Shown: positions 1-9,263, numbered from the stretch's first letter. The stretch is 64,000 bases of DNA from a bacterium (GCA_037481695.1 JBBFLE010000001.1:564989-628988); one strand, 5' to 3'. The notes: a model not told the origin generated them from the sequence alone. Numbers and translations are program-made.

Positions 1-1089
1 TTCCGTGCACTCCATGGCAAAGGCTATGCACACTCCCGTGGAGATGGTATCCAGGCCGTAGCGGTTGCAAAGTTCGTTGCCGTGGGCTATGGCCTCTAGG
101 TTGTCCACCCCGCAAAGAGAACCCAGGGAAGCCAGAGTCTCGTACTCTGGTCCCCCGTAGTCGGGGTCTGTGGCATACTTGCCCTCCACCTTGACCACCC
201 TCTTGCAATGAACCGCACAACTGTAGCAACCCTTGTTGCCTTGGAGGATGGTGCTGTTCATTGCTTCTGCCGAGATTTTTGGGGCCCCCTCAAAGATGCC
301 TGCCTGAAAATTCCTGGTAGGAAGAATTCCTGAATCATTGAGGGGCATCACGAATACTGGTGTCCCGAACTGTTTAAAATTCCTGGCCATGGGAGACTGG
401 GGAATCAGCTCAGCCACCTCTTTTCCTATGGCTTTTAGCCTATCTGCATCGGCAAACTGTAGCTTGCCGGTGCCACGCACTGCCACTGCCCTCAAGTTCT
501 TGGAGCCCATCACAGCCCCCATTCCAGTGCGGCCATTGGCGTGCTTGAGCTCATTGAGAACGCACGCATAACGCACTAGTTTCTCGCCTGCCGGTCCACA
601 CTGGGCCACCCTCACCCTGTCGTCTCCCAGCTCCTCCCGGATCAATCTTTGGACCTCTTTGGTGTCCTTGCCCCAGATGTGGGAAGCGTCCCTGAGCTGG
701 GCATTGCCATCTTTTATCCAGAGGTATACGGGTCTTGGGGATCTACCCTGAATCACGATACCGTCAAATCCCGCCAGCTTGAGCTCAGGCCCCCAAAATC
801 CCCCTGCCTCGGCCTCCCCAAAGGCTCCGGTAAGGGGCGAACGGGCTGCAACAGTATATCTGGGAACCCCTGCCACAGGAGCTCCTGACAAAACGCTGGA
901 GGTGAAAACCAGCAAATTCTCGGGTCCAAGAGGATCGGTCCCGGCCTTGAGCTCCCTGAGAAGATAGTAGAGAGCCATGGCCGATCCACCCATGTAAAGT
1001 CTGTAGACCCTCTCCTCAGGAGCTTCTTCCCAGATCTTTCCCGAAGTTAGATCCACCCTTAAAATCTTTCCATTGTATCCTTTGGGCAT
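1..1089 (-). CDS. aor: Aldehyde:ferredoxin oxidoreductase (AOR family), partial
   Basis: This is the N-terminal 363 codons; the reading frame stays open through base 1, so the C-terminus lies outside the window. AOR-family enzymes oxidise aldehydes to carboxylic acids with a tungsten or molybdenum bis-pterin cofactor and pass electrons to ferredoxin in the cytoplasm. The start MPKGYNGKILRVDL is typical of the family, and the ATG at 1089 follows an AGGAGG ribosome site. The [4Fe-4S] motif C-x2-C-x3-C lies at about residues 288-295 (GCYSCAVHC), with the pterin-binding N-terminal domain before it. It is the last gene seen in a long minus-strand catabolic run, after a gamma-carbonic-anhydrase-like gene and an acyl-CoA ligase. 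MoaA, encoded at 45.9 kb, makes the pterin precursor. The subfamily and the metal cannot be decided here. Confidence 0.93.
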   Translation of the reverse strand, partial: MPKGYNGKILRVDLTSGKIWEEAPEERVYRLYMGGSAMALYYLLRELKAGTDPLGPENLLVFTSSVLSGAPVAGVPRYTVAARSPLTGAFGEAEAGGFWGPELKLAGFDGIVIQGRSPRPVYLWIKDGNAQLRDASHIWGKDTKEVQRLIREELGDDRVRVAQCGPAGEKLVRYACVLNELKHANGRTGMGAVMGSKNLRAVAVRGTGKLQFADADRLKAIGKEVAELIPQSPMARNFKQFGTPVFVMPLNDSGILPTRNFQAGIFEGAPKISAEAMNSTILQGNKGCYSCAVHCKRVVKVEGKYATDPDYGGPEYETLASLGSLCGVDNLEAIAHGNELCNRYGLDTISTGVCIAFAMECTE

Positions 1090-1173
1090 GGCTTCCTCCT
1101 GTTGAGCCTGAGTATTGTTTCCCACAAAGAGGCCCTGAAGGGGATTCCCTTCGGTTCATCTGGGTCTTGCCTC

Positions 1174-1695
1174 TTACCTTCCAGAGGCATAGACCCGGCT
1201 CTTGGCAATTAGCTCCTGCACCTGATCCATTATGGTGGAGCGTTCCTGCTGCGTGGTCTGCCTCACCACCCTGGCAGGGACCCCCAGGACCAGGGAATTG
1301 GGTGGAATCACCATCCTTGGCGGAACCACTGCTCCAGCCCCCACAATGGAGCCGGTGGATACCACAGCTCCGTCCAGCACTATGGCGCCTATGCCCACAA
1401 GCGATCGTGGCTCTAGGACTGCCCCGTGCACCTTGGCTCCGTGGCTCACTATGGCCTCCCGGCCCACCACCACGGGGTATCCCTGGGGGGCTTCCACCAA
1501 GGCCAGGTCCAAGATGGCAGCCCTCTCCTGGACCACTATGGACTCGCTGTCGGCCCTGAGAACGGCCATGGGCCAAACACTGGCCCCCTTCTCCAATCGC
1601 ACCTCCCCCAAGATCCTGGCCGAGCAATCCACCCAGGCCTCCCCATCCACCACGGGCCACTTGTCCCCGTAAGAGCTTATCCAAGGCCTATCCAC
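1174..1695 (-). CDS. Gamma-carbonic anhydrase-like left-handed beta-helix protein
   Basis: A 173-aa protein of hexapeptide repeats (for example LVGIGAIVLDGAVV and IVGAGAVV) matching the gamma-carbonic anhydrase/YrdA/PaaY group, which form trimers with an active-site metal held by three histidines. Two of these are present in SHGAKVH. The position that normally reads VIHxxxGYP reads LVEAPQGYP here, so the first metal histidine is replaced by glutamate. Activity as a carbonic anhydrase is therefore uncertain; PaaY-like CoA thioesterase or structural roles are alternatives. The start is GTG at 1695, preceded by a GGAGGAGAGGG purine tract. It lies 30 bp after the acyl-CoA ligase and 84 bp before AOR, probably in the same transcript. 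Confidence 0.85.
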   Translation of the reverse strand: MDRPWISSYGDKWPVVDGEAWVDCSARILGEVRLEKGASVWPMAVLRADSESIVVQERAAILDLALVEAPQGYPVVVGREAIVSHGAKVHGAVLEPRSLVGIGAIVLDGAVVSTGSIVGAGAVVPPRMVIPPNSLVLGVPARVVRQTTQQERSTIMDQVQELIAKSRVYASGR

Positions 1696-1725
1696 TGACC
1701 CTCTCCTCCCGGCCCTTCACCGTTT

Positions 1726-3381
1726 TTAAATCCCTTGAGTTATACGTTTTCTTATTTCCCTCTTGTTTATCTTCCCCACGCTGGTCTTGGGAATCTCCTC
1801 CACAAAGTAGATCTTGTCCGGTATGGCCCACTTGGATATGGTGCCTTTTTCCACAAACCTACCCAGGAAGCTCTTCAAATCCTCCTCCAGACCTTCTGAG
1901 GCTACATGGGGTTTCAGCACTACGAGACCCACAGGCCTCTCCCCCCACTTCTCATGCGACTGGCCTATGACCGCCACCTCAGAGACCGCTGGGTGCTGGC
2001 TGATGAGGCTCTCCAGTTCCAGGGAGGAGATCCACTCCCCACCTGTCTTGATCACATCCTTGAGCCTGTCTGTAATTTTTACATAGCCCTCCTCGTCTTG
2101 AACAGCTATGTCTCCCGTATGTAACCAACCTCCCCTCCAGAGTTCCTCCGAGCGCTGGGGATCCTTGAGATATCCCTGAGTCAGCCAGGGCGCCCGCACT
2201 ACTATCTCACCGGCGCTCTTGCCGTCTCTGGGCTGGGGGTTACCCTGCTCATCGGCTATTTTTATCTCCACCAGGGGCAGAGGAATCCCTGTCTTGATCC
2301 TGAAATCCAGTTGGGCTTCCATGTCCCAGTTTCTCATGTGGGGCTTCAACAAGGCCGTGGTCAGCACAGGGCAGGTCTCGCTCATCCCATATCCGGCCCA
2401 GGCATTTGCTCCCATTTCAATGGCTTTCCTGGCAAGCCCCCTGGGAAAGGCGGCCCCCCCTATGACCACCTTCCAGCCCGAGAGATCCACCTTGGAAGCC
2501 ATGGGATGTTCCAAGAGCATATGCAAGATGGTTGGCACGCAGTGCGAATAGGTCACCCCTTCCTTTTCTATAAGCCTAAGGAGCATCTCCGGTTCATAAC
2601 GGCCGGGGTAAACCTGCTTGGCTCCTATCATGGTGGCCATGTAAGGAAAGCCCCAGGCATGCACGTGAAACATGGGGGTTATGGGCATGTACACATCTGC
2701 CCAGTGAAAGGGGGACTCCTGGGCCAGATTACCCAAAGAGGCCTGCCCCAGGGTGTGGAGGACCAGTTGACGATGGCTGTAGTAAACCCCTTTGGGATCG
2801 CCTGTGGTACCCGTGGTGTAAAAGACCGTGGCCTGGGCATCCTCTGGGAAGTCCGGGAAATCGTAAGATGGGGAAGCCTTCTCCAGGAGTTCTTCGTACT
2901 GCCCTGCAAAGGCAAGAGAGGTCTTGGGACTCTCGGGGCTGTCTGTGAGCAATACCAGGTTTTTCACGGTCTTGAGATCTGGGAAGATCCTCTCCAAGAC
3001 CTCGAGAAAGTCCCGATGTACCAACACCACCGAATCCTCGGCATGGTTCATGGTGTAGAGGATCTGCTCTGGACTCAAGCGTATATTCACCGTATGCAGA
3101 ATGGCTCCCATCATGGGAATGGCGAAAAAGCACTCCAGATACCGGTGGGAATCCCAGTCCAGGACTGCCACCGTATCCCCGGGCCCCACTCCCAGGCTGG
3201 CCAGGGCCGAGGCGAGCCGCTGGATTCTCTGGGCCAGATCAAGGTATGTATAACGCACCAGATCCCGGTAAACTATCTCCTGTCTGGGAGCATAAATGAG
3301 TCCGGACTTAAGCAACTGCTTTATGAGAAGTGGATAAGGATAAGCAGACGGAGTCTTGTGGATCAGCCTCACGGATTTCAT
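1726..3381 (-). CDS. AMP-forming acyl-CoA synthetase (fatty-acid-CoA ligase type)
   Basis: A 551-aa ANL-superfamily enzyme that activates a carboxylic acid with ATP and CoA through an acyl-adenylate. The phosphate-binding loop YTTGTTGDPKGV is near residue 190, the YGMSET motif near 333, and DRLKDVIKTGGEWIS near 430. The C-terminal catalytic lysine is in SVGKINKREIRKR. Length and the GGEWIS element fit the medium/long-chain fatty-acyl-CoA synthetase group (FadK/AlkK-like), but the substrate is not established. The ATG is preceded by TGAGGAGG. A 245-bp gap separates it from the upstream zinc alcohol dehydrogenase, so it may have its own promoter, although no convincing one was found. It is probably cotranscribed with the gamma-CA-like gene and AOR. 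Confidence 0.92.
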   Translation of the reverse strand: MKSVRLIHKTPSAYPYPLLIKQLLKSGLIYAPRQEIVYRDLVRYTYLDLAQRIQRLASALASLGVGPGDTVAVLDWDSHRYLECFFAIPMMGAILHTVNIRLSPEQILYTMNHAEDSVVLVHRDFLEVLERIFPDLKTVKNLVLLTDSPESPKTSLAFAGQYEELLEKASPSYDFPDFPEDAQATVFYTTGTTGDPKGVYYSHRQLVLHTLGQASLGNLAQESPFHWADVYMPITPMFHVHAWGFPYMATMIGAKQVYPGRYEPEMLLRLIEKEGVTYSHCVPTILHMLLEHPMASKVDLSGWKVVIGGAAFPRGLARKAIEMGANAWAGYGMSETCPVLTTALLKPHMRNWDMEAQLDFRIKTGIPLPLVEIKIADEQGNPQPRDGKSAGEIVVRAPWLTQGYLKDPQRSEELWRGGWLHTGDIAVQDEEGYVKITDRLKDVIKTGGEWISSLELESLISQHPAVSEVAVIGQSHEKWGERPVGLVVLKPHVASEGLEEDLKSFLGRFVEKGTISKWAIPDKIYFVEEIPKTSVGKINKREIRKRITQGI

Positions 3382-3626
3382 TTTTCACACCTCCTCAGAA
3401 CCACGATGTAACCGGGAACAAGAGCCGGCAAGGCACCATTTTGCCGCTCTTGATCCTGCATGTCCATGGTTTTGCCCCAGGGCTTTCCCCACGTGAAGAA
3501 GGAATCTTCTAGAGAGTCCATCTGGGTTTGGCTCCAAGGTGTGCATTCAAAGGCCCTCTAAAGAGCATTCCAGGTGGCAGCGGCCCGGATTGTTGCCCAG
3601 AGTTGGTTGTGGCTCAATGAACCGGG

Positions 3627-4655
3627 CTAGGGTTTTAAGAGGTACTTGAGCCCCTGGTGCGCCTGGAAGCGAGCGAAGGGCTCTTTCCATTCCTCAAGGG
3701 AGTAGATCCCCGATACAAGAGGAAGAAGACTCACCTCTTTTCTTTGGAGCAGATCTATGGCCTTTTCCCAGGATCTGTGGTTGTGGGCAAAGCAGCCCCT
3801 GAGCTCCACCTCTTTGTAAGTGATGCTATCCAGATCCAGGATTTCCTCTTTGCCCAACAGCCCCACCTGTACCACCTGCCCGCCCTTCTTTACCCATTGG
3901 ATGCAGCTGGAAAAAGAGGCGATGGAGCCTGAGCACTCGAAGGCCACATCCACTCCTGCCCCATGTGTCCACTGCCCTATTAGTTCCGAATTCTGTGCCC
4001 CTCCAGCCACAAGAACATGCCGGGCGCCCATGCCAAGGCCTAGATCCAGCCTCTCTCTGTCTTCGGAAGTACCCACCAGAATCACCTCAGCCCCCACGGC
4101 CCTGGCCACCTGAAGCACCAGAAGCCCTATGGGACCCGGCCCTGCCACCAGGGCCATCTGGCCGCAAAGCAGGGAGGACCTTTCCATTACCGCGTGAGTG
4201 GCGCAGGCCAGGGGCTCACAGAGAGCCCCTTCTTGGAAGTCTACATGATCAGGCAGCCTGTGTAGGGCAGAGGCCCTGGCAGTTACAAAAGGGGCAAATC
4301 CACCATCTCTTGCATATCCGAAGGCCAACCTCTCCTCGCACCTCTGGGTCTGGCCTTCCACGCAATGCACACAATTACCACAAAATCCAGAAGCGCTCTC
4401 CACGGTCACCCGGTCACCAGGCTTCCATCCCCTCACGCCGGAGCCCACCTCCACCACTTCACCGCAGAACTCATGGCCGAGGGTCACAGGAGGACGCACC
4501 TTGGGGAAAAGACCGTGGAGTATGTGAAGGTCAGTGCCGCACACCCCGGCCATGCACACTCTTATGAGAACCTCCCCTTGCTGGGGTCTGGGCTCCTTAG
4601 TATCTACCACATCTACGTTTCCCGGGCCCGGAGCCAGCTTTCTTAGGGCTCTCAT
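3627..4655 (-). CDS. Zinc-dependent medium-chain alcohol dehydrogenase
   Basis: A 342-aa MDR-family dehydrogenase. The reading frame extends further upstream, but the start is placed at 4655 (MRALRKLAPGPG), where its ATG overlaps the TGA of the upstream SDR as ATGA, indicating translational coupling. The catalytic zinc ligands are seen as VCGTD and GHE. The structural zinc site is C-x2-C-x2-C-x7-C (CGNCVHCVEGQTQRC). A Rossmann region around residues 165-195 (LVAGPGPIGLLVLQ) binds NAD(P). The closest types are the sorbitol, threonine and 2,3-butanediol dehydrogenases, and the substrate is unproven. Its neighbours (SDR, iron ADH, CoA ligase, AOR) imply oxidation of a secondary or primary alcohol in a common pathway. 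Confidence 0.9.
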   Translation of the reverse strand: MRALRKLAPGPGNVDVVDTKEPRPQQGEVLIRVCMAGVCGTDLHILHGLFPKVRPPVTLGHEFCGEVVEVGSGVRGWKPGDRVTVESASGFCGNCVHCVEGQTQRCEERLAFGYARDGGFAPFVTARASALHRLPDHVDFQEGALCEPLACATHAVMERSSLLCGQMALVAGPGPIGLLVLQVARAVGAEVILVGTSEDRERLDLGLGMGARHVLVAGGAQNSELIGQWTHGAGVDVAFECSGSIASFSSCIQWVKKGGQVVQVGLLGKEEILDLDSITYKEVELRGCFAHNHRSWEKAIDLLQRKEVSLLPLVSGIYSLEEWKEPFARFQAHQGLKYLLKP

Positions 4656-5428
4656 CCGGACATCCAGCCTCCGTCTACGAACATGACAGTGCCTGTCAGA
4701 TAATCCGATGCAGCCGAGCCCAGGAAAACCACTGCTCCTGCCAGATCCCATGGCTCCCCGGGCCTTCCCAGAGGGGTACGGGACCTGATCCATTCGGCTC
4801 TGACCGGATCCTGGAACACGGGTTCCGTAAGATCCGTCCTGAAATAGCCCGGGGCAATGGCATTTACTCGGATTCCGTGTGGGGCCAGCTCCACGGCCAG
4901 TGCCTTGGTGAGTGCGTATACTCCCCCTTTGCTGGCTCCATAAACGGAAATGTTGGATATCCCGATCTGGCTGGTCAGAGAGGCTATGTTTATGATCTTT
5001 CCCCCCTGGCCCCTCTCCAGCATGTGCCTCACCACTTTCTGGGTAAGGAAGTAGACCCCTTTTAGATTAACTGCCATGACCGCATCGTAGTCCTGGGGGG
5101 TGATCTGCAGGAAAGGCTTTCGAATGTTTATGCCGGCGTTGTTCACAAGAACGTGGATCGCTCCAAGCTCAGCCAGGCTTTTTTCCACCACCTGCTCCAG
5201 CTCCTTGGGGTTGGAGACATCCGCTTTAAAGACCAAGACCTTTTGTCCTGTCTCCTCCATTAAGGCTTTTTGGGCCTGCTCCAGTTGGGCTTGAGTGCGT
5301 CCCACCAGCACAAGATCCGATCCGGCCTGGGCCAGCCCCCTGGCCATGGCCAGCCCAAGACCCCTGTTTCCCCCGCTTACGAGTGTCACCTTTCCCGCCA
5401 GGGAAAAAAGCCTGGTCACATTTTCCAT
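4652..5428 (-). CDS. Short-chain dehydrogenase/reductase (SDR)
   Basis: A 258-aa classical SDR. The nucleotide-binding motif is SGGNRGLG at about residues 19-26, NNAGI follows at about 92-96, the catalytic serine is near residue 149 (IASLTS), and the Y-x3-K pair is in VYGASKGG. The C-terminal LTGTVMFVDGGW is characteristic. It resembles gluconate 5-dehydrogenase and 3-oxoacyl reductase members, which share no single substrate. Its stop overlaps the start of the zinc ADH and its start is 1 bp from the iron ADH stop, so the three dehydrogenases are tightly coupled. Confidence 0.9.
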   Translation of the reverse strand: MENVTRLFSLAGKVTLVSGGNRGLGLAMARGLAQAGSDLVLVGRTQAQLEQAQKALMEETGQKVLVFKADVSNPKELEQVVEKSLAELGAIHVLVNNAGINIRKPFLQITPQDYDAVMAVNLKGVYFLTQKVVRHMLERGQGGKIINIASLTSQIGISNISVYGASKGGVYALTKALAVELAPHGIRVNAIAPGYFRTDLTEPVFQDPVRAEWIRSRTPLGRPGEPWDLAGAVVFLGSAASDYLTGTVMFVDGGWMSG

Positions 5429-5429
5429 T

Positions 5430-6602
5430 TCAGTAAGCCTCCTGGAAAATGCTTCTTACGTCCTCCTCGGTCAGATCCCTAGGATTAGGAACAAAGAGCC
5501 GGGTCTGCTTCATGCCCCCTTCCACCAGTTTTGGAAGATCACTTTCTGCAATGCCATAGTCCCTCAAGTGGTACGGCACCTGGACCGACTCCAGCAGATC
5601 CTCCACTGCCTCCACAGCCATCTCCGCGGCCTCCAGGCAGCTCAGTCCCTGCACATCCCTTCCCAGCAGCGAGGCTATGCTGGCAAACTTCTCAGGATTA
5701 CCGGGCAGATTGAACCTCATGACATGTGGAAGCATTATGGCATTGGAACGACCGTGGGACATGTGATACTCGGTTCCCAGGGGATAGCACAGCCCATGCA
5801 CAGCTCCCAGGCCTCCACTGGCAAAAGCCATCCCGGCCACTGTGGCCGCCAGTGCCATATAGTATCTGGCTGTCAAGTTGGAACCCTTGGCCCAGGCCAT
5901 GGGCAGATACGTGCCTATCCATTGGATCGCCCTCTCGGCTAATATGTCCGAGAAAGGTGTGGCATTCATGGAAACATAAGTCTCTATGGCATGGACCAAA
6001 GCATCCAGGCCCGTGTCGGCCGTGACCTTTTGGGGCATGCTCATGGTGAGGAGGGGGTCTACTATGGCCACTTCGGCCAGCACATAAGGACTGTAAACCG
6101 CCTTCTTGGTGTTTTCGGCCTCATCGGTTATCACGAAAACCCTGGTCACCTCACTTCCGGTGCCAGAGGTGGTGGGAAGCAGGATCTTGGGCGCTCCCCT
6201 GTTCTTGAGAAGATCAAAGCCGCAAAAATCCAGTACGCTTCCCTGGTTGGTAGCCATCACCGAGATGCCCTTAGCCACATCCAGAGAACTCCCTCCCCCA
6301 ACGCCTATTACCATGTCGCAGCCTTGTTTCTTGAAGATTTCTGCCCCCTGATCCACCAGCCTGGCCGGAGGTTCCGGCTCAACCCTATCGAAGACCACGT
6401 AGGGTACAGAGGTCTCCTCCAGGCTCTTGAGCACCGGAGTCAAAAGACCGGCCTTTACCACACCCGGGTCTGTCACCACCAGAGGCTTCTTACCTCCCAG
6501 AACTGCCACTTCGGAAGCCACGGCCTTGGCAGCATTTAGGCCAAAGAGGATCTTATGAGGGGAGTAAAAAACATGCATTTTTTCCTGCACCAGCTCTGCC
6601 AT
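5430..6602 (-). CDS. Iron-containing (group III) alcohol dehydrogenase
   Basis: A 390-aa Fe-ADH-family protein. It has the GGGSSLD cofactor loop (GVGGGSSLDVAKG near residue 100), PTTSGTGSEVT near 143, and the metal-ligand histidine segments HAIETYVS, GAVHGLCYPLG and HGRSNAIMLPHVM. Family members interconvert alcohols and aldehydes or ketones with NAD(P). The ATG at 6602 follows AAGGAGG. It lies directly downstream of livM of importer A, with 52 bp between them, and 1 bp upstream of the SDR, so transporter and dehydrogenases appear to form one operon. The substrate cannot be assigned. Confidence 0.93.
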   Translation of the reverse strand: MAELVQEKMHVFYSPHKILFGLNAAKAVASEVAVLGGKKPLVVTDPGVVKAGLLTPVLKSLEETSVPYVVFDRVEPEPPARLVDQGAEIFKKQGCDMVIGVGGGSSLDVAKGISVMATNQGSVLDFCGFDLLKNRGAPKILLPTTSGTGSEVTRVFVITDEAENTKKAVYSPYVLAEVAIVDPLLTMSMPQKVTADTGLDALVHAIETYVSMNATPFSDILAERAIQWIGTYLPMAWAKGSNLTARYYMALAATVAGMAFASGGLGAVHGLCYPLGTEYHMSHGRSNAIMLPHVMRFNLPGNPEKFASIASLLGRDVQGLSCLEAAEMAVEAVEDLLESVQVPYHLRDYGIAESDLPKLVEGGMKQTRLFVPNPRDLTEEDVRSIFQEAY

Positions 6603-6654
6603 GGCACTACCTCCTTATTTTTTCCAGGAGCTTCACAGGTTTGGTCGCAATCCC

Positions 6655-7620
6655 TCAATTCTTGGCAGGAGTTTTCCTCCTGCGAAACCTTTCTTCCAGA
6701 CTTCCGTAGATGCCTTTGGGCAGAAAGATGATGAGGCTGACCAGGGCAATCCCGTAGGCTATCTGGGAAAGCCCGATGTACTTGGCCCCGTAGTTTACCC
6801 TTATGTATTCTTCCAGAAGCACTATTATGCCCGTTCCCACCGTAGGTCCCCAAAGGCTGAACATCCCGCCCAGTATGGCCTTGAAAGCAATGTCCAAAGA
6901 GGGGCCAACACCCGCCAGAGTATGAGGGTTCAGATAGGTCACGTATTGAGCGTAAAGCACCCCCCCCACCGCTGCCACAAAAGCGCTGATCATAGTGATT
7001 TTGAGCTTGTAACGGATGGTGGTGACCCCCAGGGTTGCCGCCGCCACCTCGTCCTCTCCTATGGCCCTCAGGGCCTTCTGCATCTTGGAGCGATCTATCC
7101 AACGCCACAAGAAGAGAGCTCCCACCAGGAAGGCCAAGGCCAGGTAATAGAAATGGGTCTTGTCCTCAAACTGCATGTAAAGCCAGGATGTGCCGACCCT
7201 CTTGAGGGTGAAGCCCAGGGAACCACCGGTATGATCTCTGAAGGCCACAAGCAAAAGCGAGACTATCTCTCCCAAAGCCAGGGTCAGAAGAGCAAAATAA
7301 TCGCCCATCACTCCGAAACGAAAGCACGCCCAACCTACCAGCAGAGCCAGCAAGGCAGCCAGGGCGCCGCCCAACAACATCCCGATCCAGGGAGAAAGAC
7401 CCTCAAGATTAAACATGAGTCCGGCCGTGTAGGCTCCTATTCCTATGAAGGCCCCATGGCCCAATGACACCAGGCCAAAGCGTCCCATGTATGACCATGC
7501 AGTGGCAATGAAAGCCCAGATGAATATCAAGGTGGCAATATGCAACACATAGGGAGAAACCTTGAGCAAAGGGAAAAGCAATACCCCCAAGAGTACCCCC
7601 GCTGTAACCCAGTGTCTCAA
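6655..7620 (-). CDS. livM: Liv-type ABC transporter permease LivM (importer A)
   Basis: A 321-aa inner-membrane permease of the branched-chain amino acid/HAAT family, with about eight to ten hydrophobic helices. It carries the conserved EAA-like region ALRAIGEDEVAAATLGV and the following FVAAVGGVLYA helix. The start is TTG at 7620, supported by AGGGAGG upstream. With LivH it would form the membrane channel for a ligand delivered by the binding protein encoded at 10.1-11.4 kb. Liv-type importers in catabolic clusters often carry aromatic or short organic acids rather than amino acids, and the enzyme neighbours make that plausible here. Confidence 0.93.
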   Translation of the reverse strand: MRHWVTAGVLLGVLLFPLLKVSPYVLHIATLIFIWAFIATAWSYMGRFGLVSLGHGAFIGIGAYTAGLMFNLEGLSPWIGMLLGGALAALLALLVGWACFRFGVMGDYFALLTLALGEIVSLLLVAFRDHTGGSLGFTLKRVGTSWLYMQFEDKTHFYYLALAFLVGALFLWRWIDRSKMQKALRAIGEDEVAAATLGVTTIRYKLKITMISAFVAAVGGVLYAQYVTYLNPHTLAGVGPSLDIAFKAILGGMFSLWGPTVGTGIIVLLEEYIRVNYGAKYIGLSQIAYGIALVSLIIFLPKGIYGSLEERFRRRKTPAKN

Positions 7621-7663
7621 CTGTGCGAACCTCCCTCTTTGAATCAGGTTGTGACCTTGGCCT

Positions 7664-8530
7664 CTACCTTGCCCCTCTGGTCCCCAGAAGCCCTTGGGGC
7701 CTCACCAGCACCACCAGAATAAATATGACCAAGGCCAAGATCTCGGCCAGCTCCGTGGAGGTGAATACCGCGGCCACCGACGTGACTATTCCTATTATGA
7801 AGGCCCCAAGGAATCCCCCGGCCAGATTGCCCATCCCTCCCAGGACCACAATGATGAAGGCCATCAGGGTGAAACTGCCTCCAAAATGAGGATGCACGGA
7901 ATAGATGGGAGAAAAAAAGGCTGCGATGAGCCCTGTTAGGGCTCCCCCTATGGTAAGGGTCAGAAGGTATATTCGACCTGGATTGATGCCCATGAGCCGC
8001 GCACACTCTGTGTCCTGGGCGATTGCTCTTATGGCCAGACCCACGTAGGTTCTCTGCAGGACAAAGTAAAGGATCCCCAGGACCGCCAGGGCTCCCAAAA
8101 AAGCCAAAAGATTGGAAGTCTTCAGGTAGATATTCCCCAAGCTAACCACTGGTAAATCCACACGTACACCTCTTAGATCAGCCCCCCACACAACATGGGC
8201 CAGATTCTCGAAGACTATTATCAGGCCCGCCAGTGCCAGCAGCTGATTGAGCCTCTCTGCCCCCAAAAGTGGCCTTATCACCAGTAGGTGGAGCAAGGCC
8301 CCCCATAGGGCCATGGCTCCCACAGCCACAGCAAATGCAGCCACAAGGGGCACCTCGTAGAGGCTCCTGAGGGTGTAAATGATGTACATTCCCAACATCA
8401 CGCACTGGCCGTAGGCCATATGGATCACCTTGACCACTCCGAAAATCAGATTCAGACCAAAGGCCAAAAGCGCCAGAACCCCGCCCAGCAAGATCCCATT
8501 GGCCAGAGCATTCAGAAAAAGTATCTCCAT
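7664..8530 (-). CDS. livH: Liv-type ABC transporter permease LivH (importer A)
   Basis: A 288-aa inner-membrane permease with the LivH hallmark FGLNLIFGVVKVIHMAYGQ near the N-terminus and the EAA-like segment AIRAIAQDTECARLMGI near residue 165. About eight hydrophobic helices are visible. It is complete, in contrast to the frameshifted LivH of importer B. It begins 3 bp after the livF stop codon and is followed by livM after 43 bp. Confidence 0.93.
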   Translation of the reverse strand: MEILFLNALANGILLGGVLALLAFGLNLIFGVVKVIHMAYGQCVMLGMYIIYTLRSLYEVPLVAAFAVAVGAMALWGALLHLLVIRPLLGAERLNQLLALAGLIIVFENLAHVVWGADLRGVRVDLPVVSLGNIYLKTSNLLAFLGALAVLGILYFVLQRTYVGLAIRAIAQDTECARLMGINPGRIYLLTLTIGGALTGLIAAFFSPIYSVHPHFGGSFTLMAFIIVVLGGMGNLAGGFLGAFIIGIVTSVAAVFTSTELAEILALVIFILVVLVRPQGLLGTRGAR

Positions 8531-8533
8531 TTC

Positions 8534-9238
8534 TCAAAGCCCCAAGTATGCCTGCTTTATGTAAGTCTCCTTCGAGAATTCCTCTCGGCTGCCCTGAAGC
8601 CTCACCCTGCCCGACTCCAGCAGATAGGCACGGTCCGAAAGCTCCAGAGCTTTTCTCACATTCTGCTCCACCATGAGAATGGAGTACCCCTGAGACCTTA
8701 TCCTGCCCACGAATTCGAAAAGCATACTCACCACCAGAGGGGCCAGGCCCGAGGAAGGCTCATCCAGCAGGATCAGTTTGGGCCCTGACATGAGGCTTCT
8801 GGCTATTGCCAACATCTGTCTTTCCCCCCCGCTCAAGGTGTCCGCCATTTGCATCCTGCGTTCAGCCAACCTGGGGAAAAGCCTGTAAATCTCCTCTAGA
8901 TTCTTTTGAACACCCGGCCTGGCCCTTTTTATGTACGAGCCTATCTTCAAGTTTTCCATCACGCTCAGATGAGGGAAGATTCTTCCGCCCTCTGGCACAT
9001 GGGCTATACCCATTTCCACTATCTTATGAGCCGGCAGGTTGTGAACAGCTTGGCCCAAGAAGCTTACCGCTCCCTTTCTGCAAGGCAAAAGACCGCTTAT
9101 GGCCCTCAAAAGTGTGCTCTTGCCAGCCCCATTGGGGCCCACTGTTATGACCGTTTCCTGCTCCCCCACCCGGAGACTCAAATCAAAAAGTGCCTGAAAC
9201 TCGCCATAGTAAACATCTATGCCCTGGACTTCTAACAT
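8534..9238 (-). CDS. livF: Liv-type ABC transporter ATPase LivF (importer A)
   Basis: A 234-aa ABC ATPase. Walker A is VGPNGAGKST near residue 34, the signature is TLSGGERQMLAIARSLM, and Walker B is LILLDEPSSGLAP. The length and the C-terminal ETYIKQAYLGL are typical of LivF. It would form a heterodimer with LivG on the cytoplasmic face of the LivHM channel. It is 25 bp from livG and 3 bp from livH. Confidence 0.94.
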   Translation of the reverse strand: MLEVQGIDVYYGEFQALFDLSLRVGEQETVITVGPNGAGKSTLLRAISGLLPCRKGAVSFLGQAVHNLPAHKIVEMGIAHVPEGGRIFPHLSVMENLKIGSYIKRARPGVQKNLEEIYRLFPRLAERRMQMADTLSGGERQMLAIARSLMSGPKLILLDEPSSGLAPLVVSMLFEFVGRIRSQGYSILMVEQNVRKALELSDRAYLLESGRVRLQGSREEFSKETYIKQAYLGL

Positions 9239-9263
9239 GAAAACCCGCTCTCTTCTTTGGGTA

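Noticed and set aside
2311-3411. 366-codon plus-strand open frame opposite the acyl-CoA ligase
   Set aside because: It lies wholly antisense to a ligase with all family motifs; no homology or ribosome site; an artefact of GC-biased codon use.
3965-4567. 200-codon plus-strand frame opposite the zinc alcohol dehydrogenase
   Set aside because: Low-complexity Pro/Arg-rich translation with no domain; shadow of the dehydrogenase gene.
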